Shown piece by piece: positions 1 through 6,662 of a stretch of 11,485 bases of DNA; position 1 is the first letter of the stretch, and each line of letters opens with the position of its first letter. Origin of the DNA: an uncultured Chthonomonas sp. (GTDB lineage Bacteria > Armatimonadota > Chthonomonadetes > Chthonomonadales > CAJBBX01). The notes beneath the pieces were generated by a model. It saw only the letters and a list, made by a program, of their open reading frames with translations. It made no database searches and was not told where the DNA came from. The stretch lies in assembly GCA_903886985.1 (NCBI GenBank), contig CAISOI010000485.1, positions 1-11,485 of the forward strand, in the 5' to 3' direction. The translations under genes and the position numbers were made by a program.

Positions 1-570
1 GAGACGTCGAACCAAAGTGTACTTATCGGCCTCAGGAGAAGGATTCAGCCCGACCGTCTCGAGCTTGTTGAGAATTGGATAGTCGATCGGGTTCCGTGGC
101 CATTTTTTGTTCTTTACTGTTAACTGTGCGGACTTCAAAGGAGCTGCAAATGCCCAATGGGCCTGATATCGTGCACCGGAATTAATCCACGCTTTGAGTA
201 TGGATTTCTCTTGCAACGTAAGTGGCTTGTTCGCGCTGATCGGAGGCATCTGTGATGCGTCGGTCACATTAATACGTTGCAGCAATTCGCTTTTATGGGG
301 AGATGTACTGTCAACTGCTCGCTTACCTGACTTTAAAAGTGCAAGTGCCCCTTCACGCAAATCAAGTCTCAATCCTGCCTGACGTTGCCCCTCATCTGGA
401 CCATGGCATTTGAAACAGTGCGAGGACAAAATTGGTCTTACCTCTGAATTGAAATTAGGAACATTCGGCCCCGCCACCTTATGCGATGTTTGGATCCCTA
501 ACAATGCTAGTGGCGCAACCACTAGGGTTGCAGAGGTAAGTATGGCGGTGAATTTGGCTACTATGCCCAT
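1..570 (-). CDS. Planctomycete-type cytochrome c protein (PSC1 + DUF1549), N-terminal part
   Basis: Partial: the reading frame is open from the ATG at 570 to the window edge (190 codons). The start gives a signal-like hydrophobic segment (MGIVAKFTAILTSATLVV...), then NFNSEVRPILSSHCFKCHGPDE, a single heme c site with C52, C55 and H56 in the CxxCH pattern. It continues with G-x-R-L-D-L-R-E and a Q-M-P-P segment, both typical of the planctomycete cytochrome C (PSC1) domain. Near the edge, NPIDYPILNKLE followed by LNPSPEADKYTLVRRL is the characteristic opening of DUF1549. Family members usually continue through DUF1549 and DUF1553 to 700-1000 residues, so most of the protein lies outside the window. 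They are exported and presumed to be redox proteins linked to polymer or sugar degradation; the exact reaction is unknown. The gene diverges from the sugar operon. Two plus-strand ORFs over it are antisense shadows. Confidence 0.9.
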   Translation of the reverse strand, partial: MGIVAKFTAILTSATLVVAPLALLGIQTSHKVAGPNVPNFNSEVRPILSSHCFKCHGPDEGQRQAGLRLDLREGALALLKSGKRAVDSTSPHKSELLQRINVTDASQMPPISANKPLTLQEKSILKAWINSGARYQAHWAFAAPLKSAQLTVKNKKWPRNPIDYPILNKLETVGLNPSPEADKYTLVRRL

Positions 571-600
571 GGTTGATTCAATTCCATTATTGACGTAAGA

Positions 601-630
601 ATAACACTCTAACTTACTGAATTATGACAA
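601..630 (-). promoter_or_regulatory. Candidate sigma70-type promoter for the cytochrome gene
   Basis: On the minus strand, TTGTCA (630-625) is followed after 18 nt by TGTTAT (606-601), matching the -35 and -10 consensus at 5/6 and 4/6 positions. Transcription would start near 594, leaving a leader of about 24 nt before the ATG at 570. This is a consensus match only. Confidence 0.35.
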
Positions 631-684
631 TCTTGTTCCCCATTTGTTTTGCGATTTCCTGTAAGTATCAATCATCCTCTTCTC

Positions 685-753
685 AACGGTACAAACTGCC
701 GTTTTACAACACCACAAATCGCAATTGTTTCGCAGGAAAGAGCAACCTAATAA
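685..753 (+). promoter_or_regulatory. Upstream region of the sugar operon: small inverted repeat and weak promoter-like elements
   Basis: An inverted repeat AACGG-N9-CCGTT lies at 685-703 and could be an operator half-site pair. A weak promoter-like pair follows: TTGTTT (725-730), 17 nt, TAATAA (748-753), about 40 nt before the lactonase start. Both matches are short and could arise by chance. No other promoter is apparent for the four-gene operon in this 225-nt divergent gap. Confidence 0.2.
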
Positions 754-795
754 GAGAAGTATGCTACAGATTTTAACAATAATGGGGAAAACAGA

Positions 796-2025
796 ATGAT
801 TCGTCCAGAGATATTGACTTCTGCCTCTTTGGCATTCGCAGCCCTTATAGGCATGACAACAACACAAGCTAATTCTACTAAAACGGAAACGAAGACTGTG
901 CAAAAGTCCAAAGCAATGACAAAACCGTCCGCCAAAAGACTTGGTAAGTTAATGGTCTATATCGGAACATATACTGGTACCGGAAGCAAGGGCATTTACA
1001 TCTATGAGATGGATCGCTCTACCGGCAGACTAAATGAATTTGGTACATCCCAACTTGTTAAGAGCCCTTCTTTTCTCGCCTTTCATCCTACGGGAAAATT
1101 TCTCTATGCCGTGAATGAGACAAATGACTTCAACGCCAACCATGAAGGTGGCGTATCCGCGTTCTCAGTCGACCAAAACGACGGCATGTTAAAGCTTCTC
1201 AATCAACAATCTTCAGGTGGAGATGGCCCCTGCTTTGTTGGTCTGGACAAAAAAGGAACCAATGCACTGGTCGCCAATTACGGTGGTGGTTCCGTCCAAG
1301 TGCTTCCAATTCTCCCGAATGGTAAGCTTGGCGTACCGACAATGAGTGTTCAGCACAAAGGCTCCAGCATTAACAAGAAGCGGCAAGAAGGCCCACATGC
1401 GCACTCCATCAACTTAGATTCCTCCGACACCCACGCGTACGTTGCCGATTTAGGCTTAGACAGGATATTCGTCTATCCTTTCGACCCAGTTACGCATACC
1501 CTGAATGCCCTAAGTAAGACGGCGTACAAATCCACCCCTGGCGCAGGTCCCCGCCACCTTGTTTTCCATCCTAACGGAAAGAACTTCTATGTTATCAATG
1601 AGATGGCCAACAGCATATCTGTATATTTACATGATCCTAAAATCGGAGCCGACGGTGAGCTTCAGAGAATCGGGACACTCCCTTCCGATTTCAAGGGTGA
1701 AAACACCACTGCAGAAGTTCAGATTAGCCCAAATGGCAAATTCCTTTACGGTTCTAACCGCGGAAATGATACGATTGCAATTTTTTCGATCGACCCCAAA
1801 ACCGGCAGGTTGTCTGCAAAAGGGCATCAATCGGTGGAGGGCAAGACTCCCCGCAATTTCAGAATTGATCCTTCTGGGAACTTCATGCTAGTCACCAATC
1901 AAGACAGTGACAATGTCGTAGTACTTAAAATTGACAAGGCGACAGGATTGCTGTCTTCTACTGGTATTGAGGTAAGCGTACCGAAACCAGTGTGTGTTAA
2001 GTTTCTAGAACTGCCAGTCAAATGA
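796..2025 (+). CDS. Secreted lactonase, 7-bladed beta-propeller (YkgB/6-phosphogluconolactonase fold)
   Basis: 409 residues. A signal peptide (about residues 1-25, ending near TTTQA) precedes a repetitive propeller of the lactonase family PF10282. Diagnostic segments are YIGTYTGTGSKGIYIYEMD near residue 53, the conserved GPHAHS at 199-204, GAGPRHLVFHPNGK, NRGNDTIAIFSIDPKTGRL, and TPRNFRIDPSGNFMLVTNQ near the end. Family enzymes hydrolyse sugar lactones. The best-known substrate, 6-phosphogluconolactone, is cytoplasmic, so an exported copy more likely acts on an unphosphorylated aldonolactone or another lactone; this is inference. The start is supported by GGGGAA at 784-789 upstream of the ATG. 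It is the first gene of a four-gene operon, and its stop codon overlaps the next start as ATGA at 2022-2025. The fold is certain; lactonase activity is likely but unproven, since related propellers can have other roles. Confidence 0.88.
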   Translation: MIRPEILTSASLAFAALIGMTTTQANSTKTETKTVQKSKAMTKPSAKRLGKLMVYIGTYTGTGSKGIYIYEMDRSTGRLNEFGTSQLVKSPSFLAFHPTGKFLYAVNETNDFNANHEGGVSAFSVDQNDGMLKLLNQQSSGGDGPCFVGLDKKGTNALVANYGGGSVQVLPILPNGKLGVPTMSVQHKGSSINKKRQEGPHAHSINLDSSDTHAYVADLGLDRIFVYPFDPVTHTLNALSKTAYKSTPGAGPRHLVFHPNGKNFYVINEMANSISVYLHDPKIGADGELQRIGTLPSDFKGENTTAEVQISPNGKFLYGSNRGNDTIAIFSIDPKTGRLSAKGHQSVEGKTPRNFRIDPSGNFMLVTNQDSDNVVVLKIDKATGLLSSTGIEVSVPKPVCVKFLELPVK

Positions 2026-3074
2026 GTACGACGCCGGATGACAGTGAACTAATTGGCAATGTCGAAAAACAAGATTGGCGCCAATGGCTCAAGGGGCTCG
2101 ACAACTACCGGGGTTTGTTTGCCTTTGGAATTGTCTTCCTTTTAGGATGCCTTTTCACTCCAAAGGCCTTTGACACGCACCTTCCTGTGTTTATTTCATG
2201 GCGAACTCAACTCGACATTCTTTTTGAGTATTGCGAGTATGGATTGCTTGCCACAGGAATGACACTTGTTATCCTGACAGGCGGAATAGATCTGTCGGTC
2301 GGCTCCGTTCTGGGACTTTCTGCAACTTTATTTTCATTATTGACCATCGGCTACGGATGGGGAATAGCTAGTGCTTCTGTTGTCGTGTTGGTAACAGGAC
2401 TGATTGCGGGCACCATCAGTGGAGTTTTGATCGCACGGTTCAGAATGCAGCCATTTGTAGCTACTCTGGCTATGATGACCGCCGCCCGTGGTGCTGCAAA
2501 GTTAATTTCTGGTGGCATAAAGGTTCAACCGGCCGCCATGCCGTGGTACAAACTTCAGCAGGATACTCCTGAATTTTTCCGTTGGATGACCAAATCACTG
2601 CCCGGAATTGGCCTAAAACCGGCATCATTACTGTTTATTATCTGCATCTTAGTCATAGCAGTGATTGTAGCGAAGACCGTATATGGACGCAAGATTTATG
2701 CTGTCGGTGGAAATGAACAGGCGGCGCTGCTTTCCGGAATCAATGTAGCCAATATCAAGGTAAAAACTTATGCTCTCTGTGCTTTGTTTGCCGCGCTCGC
2801 TGGAATAGTAAACGCTTGCCGACAGGATATTGGCGATCCAGAGGCTGGAGCTACTTATGAGCTGGATGCAATAGCCGCTGTTGTAATTGGTGGCACAAGT
2901 CTATCCGGCGGCGAAGGAAACATGCTTTTCACAGTCGTAGGAGTTTTGATCATTGCATATATCAACAAGATTCTTAGTCTCAATGCTATACAGATAGCAC
3001 CACGCATGATAATTCAGGCCTGCATCATCGCTGCTGCAGTACTCATTCAACGAAGGAAAAGAGGAGTTTCATGA
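2022..3074 (+). CDS. Sugar ABC transporter permease, RbsC/YtfT-type (BPD_transp_2)
   Basis: 350 residues, strongly hydrophobic, with about eight to ten membrane segments after a short charged cytoplasmic N-terminus (DDSELIGNVEKQDWRQWLKGLD). Hallmarks of the ribose/galactose/furanose permease family PF02653 are LLATGMTLVILTGGIDLSVGS (GGID at 87-90), YAVGGNEQAALLSGI (AVGGNE at 227-232) and VVIGGTSLSGGEG (GGTSLSGGEG at 290-299), the last near the loop that contacts the ATPase. It forms the inner-membrane channel of a monosaccharide importer, probably as a homodimer. The start overlaps the lactonase stop as ATGA and no good Shine-Dalgarno site precedes it, so translation probably depends on re-initiation by ribosomes finishing the lactonase. 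It overlaps the binding-protein gene in the same way at 3071-3074. No ATPase gene lies beside it, which is unusual for this family. Confidence 0.95.
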   Translation: MSTTPDDSELIGNVEKQDWRQWLKGLDNYRGLFAFGIVFLLGCLFTPKAFDTHLPVFISWRTQLDILFEYCEYGLLATGMTLVILTGGIDLSVGSVLGLSATLFSLLTIGYGWGIASASVVVLVTGLIAGTISGVLIARFRMQPFVATLAMMTAARGAAKLISGGIKVQPAAMPWYKLQQDTPEFFRWMTKSLPGIGLKPASLLFIICILVIAVIVAKTVYGRKIYAVGGNEQAALLSGINVANIKVKTYALCALFAALAGIVNACRQDIGDPEAGATYELDAIAAVVIGGTSLSGGEGNMLFTVVGVLIIAYINKILSLNAIQIAPRMIIQACIIAAAVLIQRRKRGVS

Positions 3075-4060
3075 AAAGATTTTCAATCGGCACTGCTGTC
3101 GTGACGGCGTTCGCCGTGCTAACTTTGGTCGGGTGTAATGGAGGCGGAGGAGACAAAGCTCCCGCAGATGGTGGAAAACCGGGAACCGGTGGAAAAACAG
3201 CTGCAGCCAAATTCACTATAGGTATGTCGCAATGCAACCTCGGTGAGCCTTGGCGAGTTCAGATGAACAAAGATATTGAAGAAGCCGCTAAAGCGCACCC
3301 AGAAATCAACATCATATACCGTGATGCTTCCAACAAGAGTGAATCGCAACAGGCTCAAGTACGTGAATTCATCCAACAACGTGTAAATTTGATCATAATC
3401 AGCCCCAAAGAATCTCGTCCCCTTACCAAACCAGTTGAAGAAGCAATGGATCTTGGTATTCCTGTAATCGTTCTGGACCGTGCAATCGAGGGCGACAAGT
3501 ACTCTTGCTTTATTGGCGGCGACAACGTGAAGATTGGTCGCGAACTTGGTAAATTCATGGTCAAAGCACTTGGCGGCAAGGGCAATGTCATTGAGTTGAA
3601 AGGGCTCCAGACGTCAGTCCCAGGCAAGGATCGACACAATGGATTCATGGAGGGCATCAAAGGGAGCCAAATCAAGATTATCTTTGATGCGGACTGCCAA
3701 TGGCTAGAGCCTAATGCACAGAAAGAGATGGCTTCCGCACTTTCGCGGTTCCCACAAATTGACGCAGTATATGGTCATAACGACCCGAGTGCGCACGGCG
3801 CATATCAAGCGACAGTACAAGAGGGAAAAGGGCGCGAGAAGACCATTAAGTTCTTTGGTGTGGATGCACTTCCTACTGAGGGTGTTAAGTACGTCAAAGA
3901 CGGCGTGCTTACCGCTACGTTCCAGTACCCTACCGGCGGCAAAGAAGCGATTGACGCGGCAATACTATTGCTAAATAAAATGAGCCCTGACAAGAAAATC
4001 GTTCTAGGAACCAAAGTATTTAATAAAGATACAGTAGCAAAGGGTGGTGAAGCGCTTTAG
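3071..4060 (+). CDS. Lipoprotein sugar-binding protein of an ABC importer (RbsB/YtfQ-like, Peripla_BP_4)
   Basis: 329 residues. The lipoprotein signal MKRFSIGTAVV...LTLVGC has its lipobox cysteine at residue 22. A flexible Gly/Lys/Pro-rich linker (about residues 23-45) follows, then a type I periplasmic-binding fold (PF13407). Segments resemble the galactofuranose-binding protein YtfQ as I recall it: MSQCNLGEPWRVQMN, QQRVNLIIISPKESRPLTKPV, GIPVIVLDRAI, GNVIELKGLQTSVPGKDRHNGF and AVYGHNDPSAHGAYQA (H236-N237-D238). It would capture a sugar, probably a furanose or pentose, and deliver it to the overlapping permease. A lipid anchor rather than a free periplasmic form suggests tethering to the inner or outer membrane. 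A Shine-Dalgarno site (GAGGAG) lies just before the ATG, inside the permease end. The family is certain; the ligand is inferred. Confidence 0.95.
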   Translation: MKRFSIGTAVVTAFAVLTLVGCNGGGGDKAPADGGKPGTGGKTAAAKFTIGMSQCNLGEPWRVQMNKDIEEAAKAHPEINIIYRDASNKSESQQAQVREFIQQRVNLIIISPKESRPLTKPVEEAMDLGIPVIVLDRAIEGDKYSCFIGGDNVKIGRELGKFMVKALGGKGNVIELKGLQTSVPGKDRHNGFMEGIKGSQIKIIFDADCQWLEPNAQKEMASALSRFPQIDAVYGHNDPSAHGAYQATVQEGKGREKTIKFFGVDALPTEGVKYVKDGVLTATFQYPTGGKEAIDAAILLLNKMSPDKKIVLGTKVFNKDTVAKGGEAL

Positions 4061-4073
4061 GACGCTTTTGGGA

Positions 4074-4090
4074 AGAGGAGCATTAAATTG
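4074..4090 (+). promoter_or_regulatory. Ribosome binding site that fixes a TTG start
   Basis: AGAGGAG at 4074-4080 sits 7 nt before TTG at 4088-4090. There is no in-frame ATG nearby, and the TTG opens a good signal peptide, so this site decides the start of the GH172 gene. The 27-nt gap after the binding-protein stop contains no terminator. Confidence 0.75.
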
Positions 4091-5596
4091 ACAATCAAAA
4101 CAATTGCAAAGACGTTACTCATTGGGGGAGCAGCTCTGCTGCTCCCCTGCCTTCCGGTAACTGCTCAAAAGGATAGTCCGGCAGTAAGTTTGGGCAGTCC
4201 TTTAGCAGGATTGGCATTACCAAAAACAGGTGTCACAAAACATGAAGGCAGCTGGGACAGAGGCGGCGGAAACGGAGACGCTCGTGGGGTAGCACCGGGT
4301 GAAACTCTAACTCTATTAGATTACAATGGCGCCGGGATTATCCGGCGGTTCTGGGTAACGATAGCACCGCGCTCGGATATGCAGATCCATCGGCAGGCGA
4401 TCATACGAATGTATTGGGACGGTGAAACAACCCCGAGTGTTGAGGCTCCAATTGGCGACTTTTTCGGTGTTGGATTTGGTGAGCAGAAAGACTATATCTC
4501 AATTCCACTTAACGAGACCAGTGGCGGATATAACTGCTATTGGCCAATGCCTTTTCATAAGTCTGCAAAGTGGACGATCACAAATATGAGTAGCAAGCGA
4601 ATCGATGCTTTCTATTACAATATCGACTTTGCCGGTTATGAAACGTTAGACAAAGATTTACGTCACTTTCACGCGCAATTCCGCCGTGAAAACCCAACAA
4701 CCAAGGATAAGAACTACACCATTTTAGAAGCCAAAGGTGATGGGCACTTTGTAGGAGTTGCGCTCCACATGCAGAACCGCAGAGGGCACGGATTTGGGTT
4801 CCTTGAAGGTGACGAGATGATCTATTTTGATGGCGAGAAGAACCCAAGCGTCAATGGCACCGGCACAGAAGATTACTTCTCCAGTGGCTGGTACTTTGAT
4901 CGGGGTTTATACTCGGCACCCTACCATGGCGTGACAATTCTTGATCCAAAGATGGGACGAGTTAGTGCATATCGTTGGCACATTGAAGACGCTATGCCGT
5001 TTCACAAATCAATCAATGTAACTATTGAACATGGCAACCAGAACGACTCCGAAGCGGACTATTCTAGCGTCGCATACTGGTATCAATCTGAGCCGCACAT
5101 GCCATTTCCAGCATTTACTAAGGATGCTTCCACACTATTGCCATTCATTCCGCCCCCGCCATTCAAAATAACGGGTGCAATAGAAGCCGAATCACTCTTG
5201 TCAGCAGCCAAAGCTACGAACGGAAACATTGATGCGCAAGGCATGGAAGTTTTTGGTGACGGTTGGAGTGGCGACAGCCAGCTATGGTGGCATCCCACTG
5301 AGGTTAGCGCGGAATTGACTCTACCATTACCAGCTACAGAGGATGGAGAGTTTACACTCACGGGATATTTCACGCGGGCAAAAGACTACGCAAAATTCAA
5401 AGTGATGCAGGGAGACAAACAGATCGGTCCTGACATCAACCTGTTTAACGCAGATGTAATTCCAACCAAGGCCATCACATTTGGTAAAATCACGGTGAAA
5501 AAAGGAGAAAATCCAATCCGAATAGTTATTACCGGCAAAGATGAAAAGTCGGAAGGCTATTTGGTAGGAATTGATGCGTTCACTCTGAAAAAATAG
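4088..5596 (+). CDS. Exported GH172 (DUF2961) family glycoside hydrolase with C-terminal beta-sandwich domain
   Basis: 502 residues, TTG start. A signal peptide (residues 1 to about 26, ending CLPVTAQ) is followed by the DUF2961 domain (about 40-350). Visible marks are GSWDRGGGNGDARGVAPGET, AGIIRRFWVT, APIGDFFGVGFGE, the signature NGTGTEDYFSSGWYF, and YSAPYHGV...YRWHIEDAMPF. Characterised relatives, now family GH172, hydrolyse alpha-D-fructofuranosides such as difructose dianhydride I, or D-arabinofuranosides. The Glu of GTGTEDYF (E261 here) is probably the equivalent of the reported nucleophile; I could not assign the acid/base residue with confidence. Residues about 365-502 (GAIEAESLL...GYLVGIDAFTLKK) look like a carbohydrate-binding jelly roll. 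It is the last gene of the operon and is followed by a hairpin terminator. The context suggests it releases the sugar that the binding protein and permease import. The exact glycoside is unknown. Confidence 0.88.
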   Translation: MTIKTIAKTLLIGGAALLLPCLPVTAQKDSPAVSLGSPLAGLALPKTGVTKHEGSWDRGGGNGDARGVAPGETLTLLDYNGAGIIRRFWVTIAPRSDMQIHRQAIIRMYWDGETTPSVEAPIGDFFGVGFGEQKDYISIPLNETSGGYNCYWPMPFHKSAKWTITNMSSKRIDAFYYNIDFAGYETLDKDLRHFHAQFRRENPTTKDKNYTILEAKGDGHFVGVALHMQNRRGHGFGFLEGDEMIYFDGEKNPSVNGTGTEDYFSSGWYFDRGLYSAPYHGVTILDPKMGRVSAYRWHIEDAMPFHKSINVTIEHGNQNDSEADYSSVAYWYQSEPHMPFPAFTKDASTLLPFIPPPPFKITGAIEAESLLSAAKATNGNIDAQGMEVFGDGWSGDSQLWWHPTEVSAELTLPLPATEDGEFTLTGYFTRAKDYAKFKVMQGDKQIGPDINLFNADVIPTKAITFGKITVKKGENPIRIVITGKDEKSEGYLVGIDAFTLKK

Positions 5597-5625
5597 CCGC
5601 GGAGAACATATTCATCACCAACAAA

Positions 5626-5660
5626 GTGACCAGTCATGTATTTGACTGGTCACCTTCTTT
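5626..5660. terminator. Rho-independent-type hairpin between convergent genes
   Basis: GTGACCAGTCA (5626-5636) and TGACTGGTCAC (5643-5653) form a perfect 11-bp stem with a 6-nt loop. On the plus strand CTTCTTTT follows; on the minus strand a shorter T-rich stretch (TTTGTTGG) follows. The hairpin lies 30 nt after the GH172 stop and just past the stop of the minus-strand small gene, so it probably ends transcription from both sides. Confidence 0.8.
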
Positions 5661-5663
5661 TGA

Positions 5664-5960
5664 CTACTTCCTGTCGGACTGAATACCCGCTTTAACTTCA
5701 GCAATCGCTTGATTGGTAAGTTCGAGTGCTTTTGCACGGTGCCCATGGTAATCATGCGAAGCAGCCATCAGATCTTTTTGAGCCCGTTCCAGCGCTTTCA
5801 TTGCACGCATCATTTCTGGATGTTTCTCACGCCCTTTGTGTCCGCCAACACCTGGAGGTGTCGGTGTTGGAATAGGATTTCCTTGCGCCCCAACCCCTAC
5901 AACTCCAGCTGTAGCCATCAGGGCTACCAAACCACCAATACCCAGAATATGTCTCTTCAT
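5664..5960 (-). CDS. Small exported helical protein of unknown function
   Basis: 98 residues from the ATG at 5960. This start is preferred over an in-frame ATG at 5996 because AGGAGA precedes it by 8 nt and it opens a clean signal peptide, MKRHILGIGGLVALMATAGVVGVGAQ. The mature protein starts with a Pro/Thr/Gly linker (NPIPTPTPPGVGGHKG). It then forms a charged, His-containing helical segment: EKHPEMMRAMKALERAQ, ASHDYHGHRAKALELTNQAIAEVKAGIQ. The pattern H-P-E, A-L-E-R-A, A-x-H-D-[FY]-x-G-H-R-x-x-A-L-E is one I recall in small exported proteins of Acidobacteria and Armatimonadota-like genomes; no function is known to me. The helical part resembles a short two-helix hairpin. The gene appears monocistronic and converges with the sugar operon. 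Confidence 0.8.
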   Translation of the reverse strand: MKRHILGIGGLVALMATAGVVGVGAQGNPIPTPTPPGVGGHKGREKHPEMMRAMKALERAQKDLMAASHDYHGHRAKALELTNQAIAEVKAGIQSDRK

Positions 5961-5992
5961 TGATTTATTCTCCTGATCGAGCGGAAACCCGC

Positions 5993-6034
5993 ACAATAAA
6001 TGTATCTGTTGGGATCAACAAATACTTCGTTGAT
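5993..6034 (-). promoter_or_regulatory. Candidate promoter and overlapping inverted repeat for the small exported protein
   Basis: On the minus strand TTGTTG (6021-6016), a 17-nt spacer and TATTGT (5998-5993) form a moderate sigma70-like promoter, putting the start of transcription near 5986. An inverted repeat ATCAAC-N9-GTTGAT (6014-6034) overlaps the -35 element and could be an operator. Both are visual matches only. Confidence 0.3.
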
Positions 6035-6146
6035 TTACAGTTGGTTTGACGCAGCATCGTCGTTGGAGTTCATTAATATGTTGACAAATTTCATCGTTCG
6101 GGAAAGGTTCACAATGGAGTTGTGAAATCTGTCACGAGGAGGATTC

Positions 6147-6257
6147 TTGGAGGAACAAAATGCGTACCAACTACGTCTGCTGAAAGTTGAAATTAAAGAA
6201 TCGACCTTTCAGCAACAGTTAGTTCTAACCGATGATTATGATTTCGTGGCCAAATAG
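6147..6257 (+). CDS. Possible 36-residue micro-ORF
   Basis: A TTG start at 6147 lies 4 nt after a strong Shine-Dalgarno sequence, GAGGAGG (6136-6142). It opens the frame LEEQNAYQLRLLKVEIKEST...TDDYDFVAK, ending in TAG at 6255-6257. The product would be charged and without a membrane segment or known motif. A second, overlapping initiation signal (GGAGGA at 6149-6154, ATG at 6160) would make only MRTNYVC before TGA at 6181-6183. The ORF sits alone on the plus strand between two minus-strand genes. A TTGACA at 6081-6086 lacks a convincing -10 partner. I do not recognise the sequence, and it may be chance. Confidence 0.25.
   Translation: MEEQNAYQLRLLKVEIKESTFQQQLVLTDDYDFVAK
6178..6214. repeat. 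Imperfect hairpin in the 5961-6266 intergenic stretch
   Basis: TGCTGAAAG (6178-6186) pairs with CTTTCAGCA (6206-6214) over 9 bp. After a one-base bulge, TTGA pairs with TCGA for 4 more base pairs around the loop AATTAAAGAA. It lies inside the possible micro-ORF and directly after the MRTNYVC frame. No T-run follows on either strand, so it does not look like an intrinsic terminator. Confidence 0.5.
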
Positions 6258-6266
6258 AGTAGTCAC

Positions 6267-6662
6267 TTAGTCGGAACCGCCAGAGTCTCCTCCACCGCCT
6301 CCGTCAAAACCAGAACCTCCATCAAACGAACTGACATCTACGGAGTGCCCACCGTCACTGCCAAACTCTGCATCGGCAGGTCCCCCAACAATCGTGGCCC
6401 CGACGTGGGAACCAGCATCGTGCGAACCGGCACTGTGATGCACCGAAGAATCTGAGGTATGAGACGACGAATGGCTAGAACTATTGCTGCCGAAAAGCGA
6501 ATGTGCAGGGGGGGCGTCACCACCCATTAGCTGGTCAACATCTACGTCCGATCGCTTCTTGGATCCTTTGTTCAATGTAGCGCGAACCAAAAAGTACGCG
6601 CCTATCAGAAAGCCCATCCCCAGAATAAAAATTACTGGTACAAAAAGATCGAGCGAATTCAT
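6267..6662 (-). CDS. One-pass membrane protein with His/Ser-rich and Gly/Asp-rich tail
   Basis: 131 residues from the ATG at 6662. This start is chosen because GGAGG precedes it by 7 nt and it overlaps the stop of the upstream gene as ATGA; longer in-frame starts lie inside the DprA-like gene. Residues 6-28 form one membrane helix (LFVPVIFILGMGFLIGAYFLVRA), followed by a basic stop-transfer segment (NKGSKKR). The tail should then be cytoplasmic. It has an acidic stretch (DVDVDQL), a Ser/His-rich stretch (residues 59-86) and a final Gly/Asp/Ser run ending DGGGGGDSGGSD. Eight histidines (54, 64, 68, 75, 76, 81, 86, 106) could bind metal, but low-complexity tails of this sort are common and often functionally silent. 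I recognise no family. The translational coupling suggests a joint role with the DprA-like protein. Confidence 0.75.
   Translation of the reverse strand: MNSLDLFVPVIFILGMGFLIGAYFLVRATLNKGSKKRSDVDVDQLMGGDAPPAHSLFGSNSSSHSSSHTSDSSVHHSAGSHDAGSHVGATIVGGPADAEFGSDGGHSVDVSSFDGGSGFDGGGGGDSGGSD

Noticed and set aside
194..598. Two plus-strand ORFs of 62 codons each
   Set aside because: They lie antisense to the cytochrome gene, whose CxxCH and DUF1549 motifs are clear in the minus-strand frame.
6081..6115. TTGACA at 6081 as a plus-strand promoter
   Set aside because: No -10-like hexamer occurs at 16-18 nt; the nearest candidate is 23 nt away.
6178..6214. Hairpin as an intrinsic terminator for the membrane-protein gene
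   Set aside because: No T-run follows the stem on either strand.
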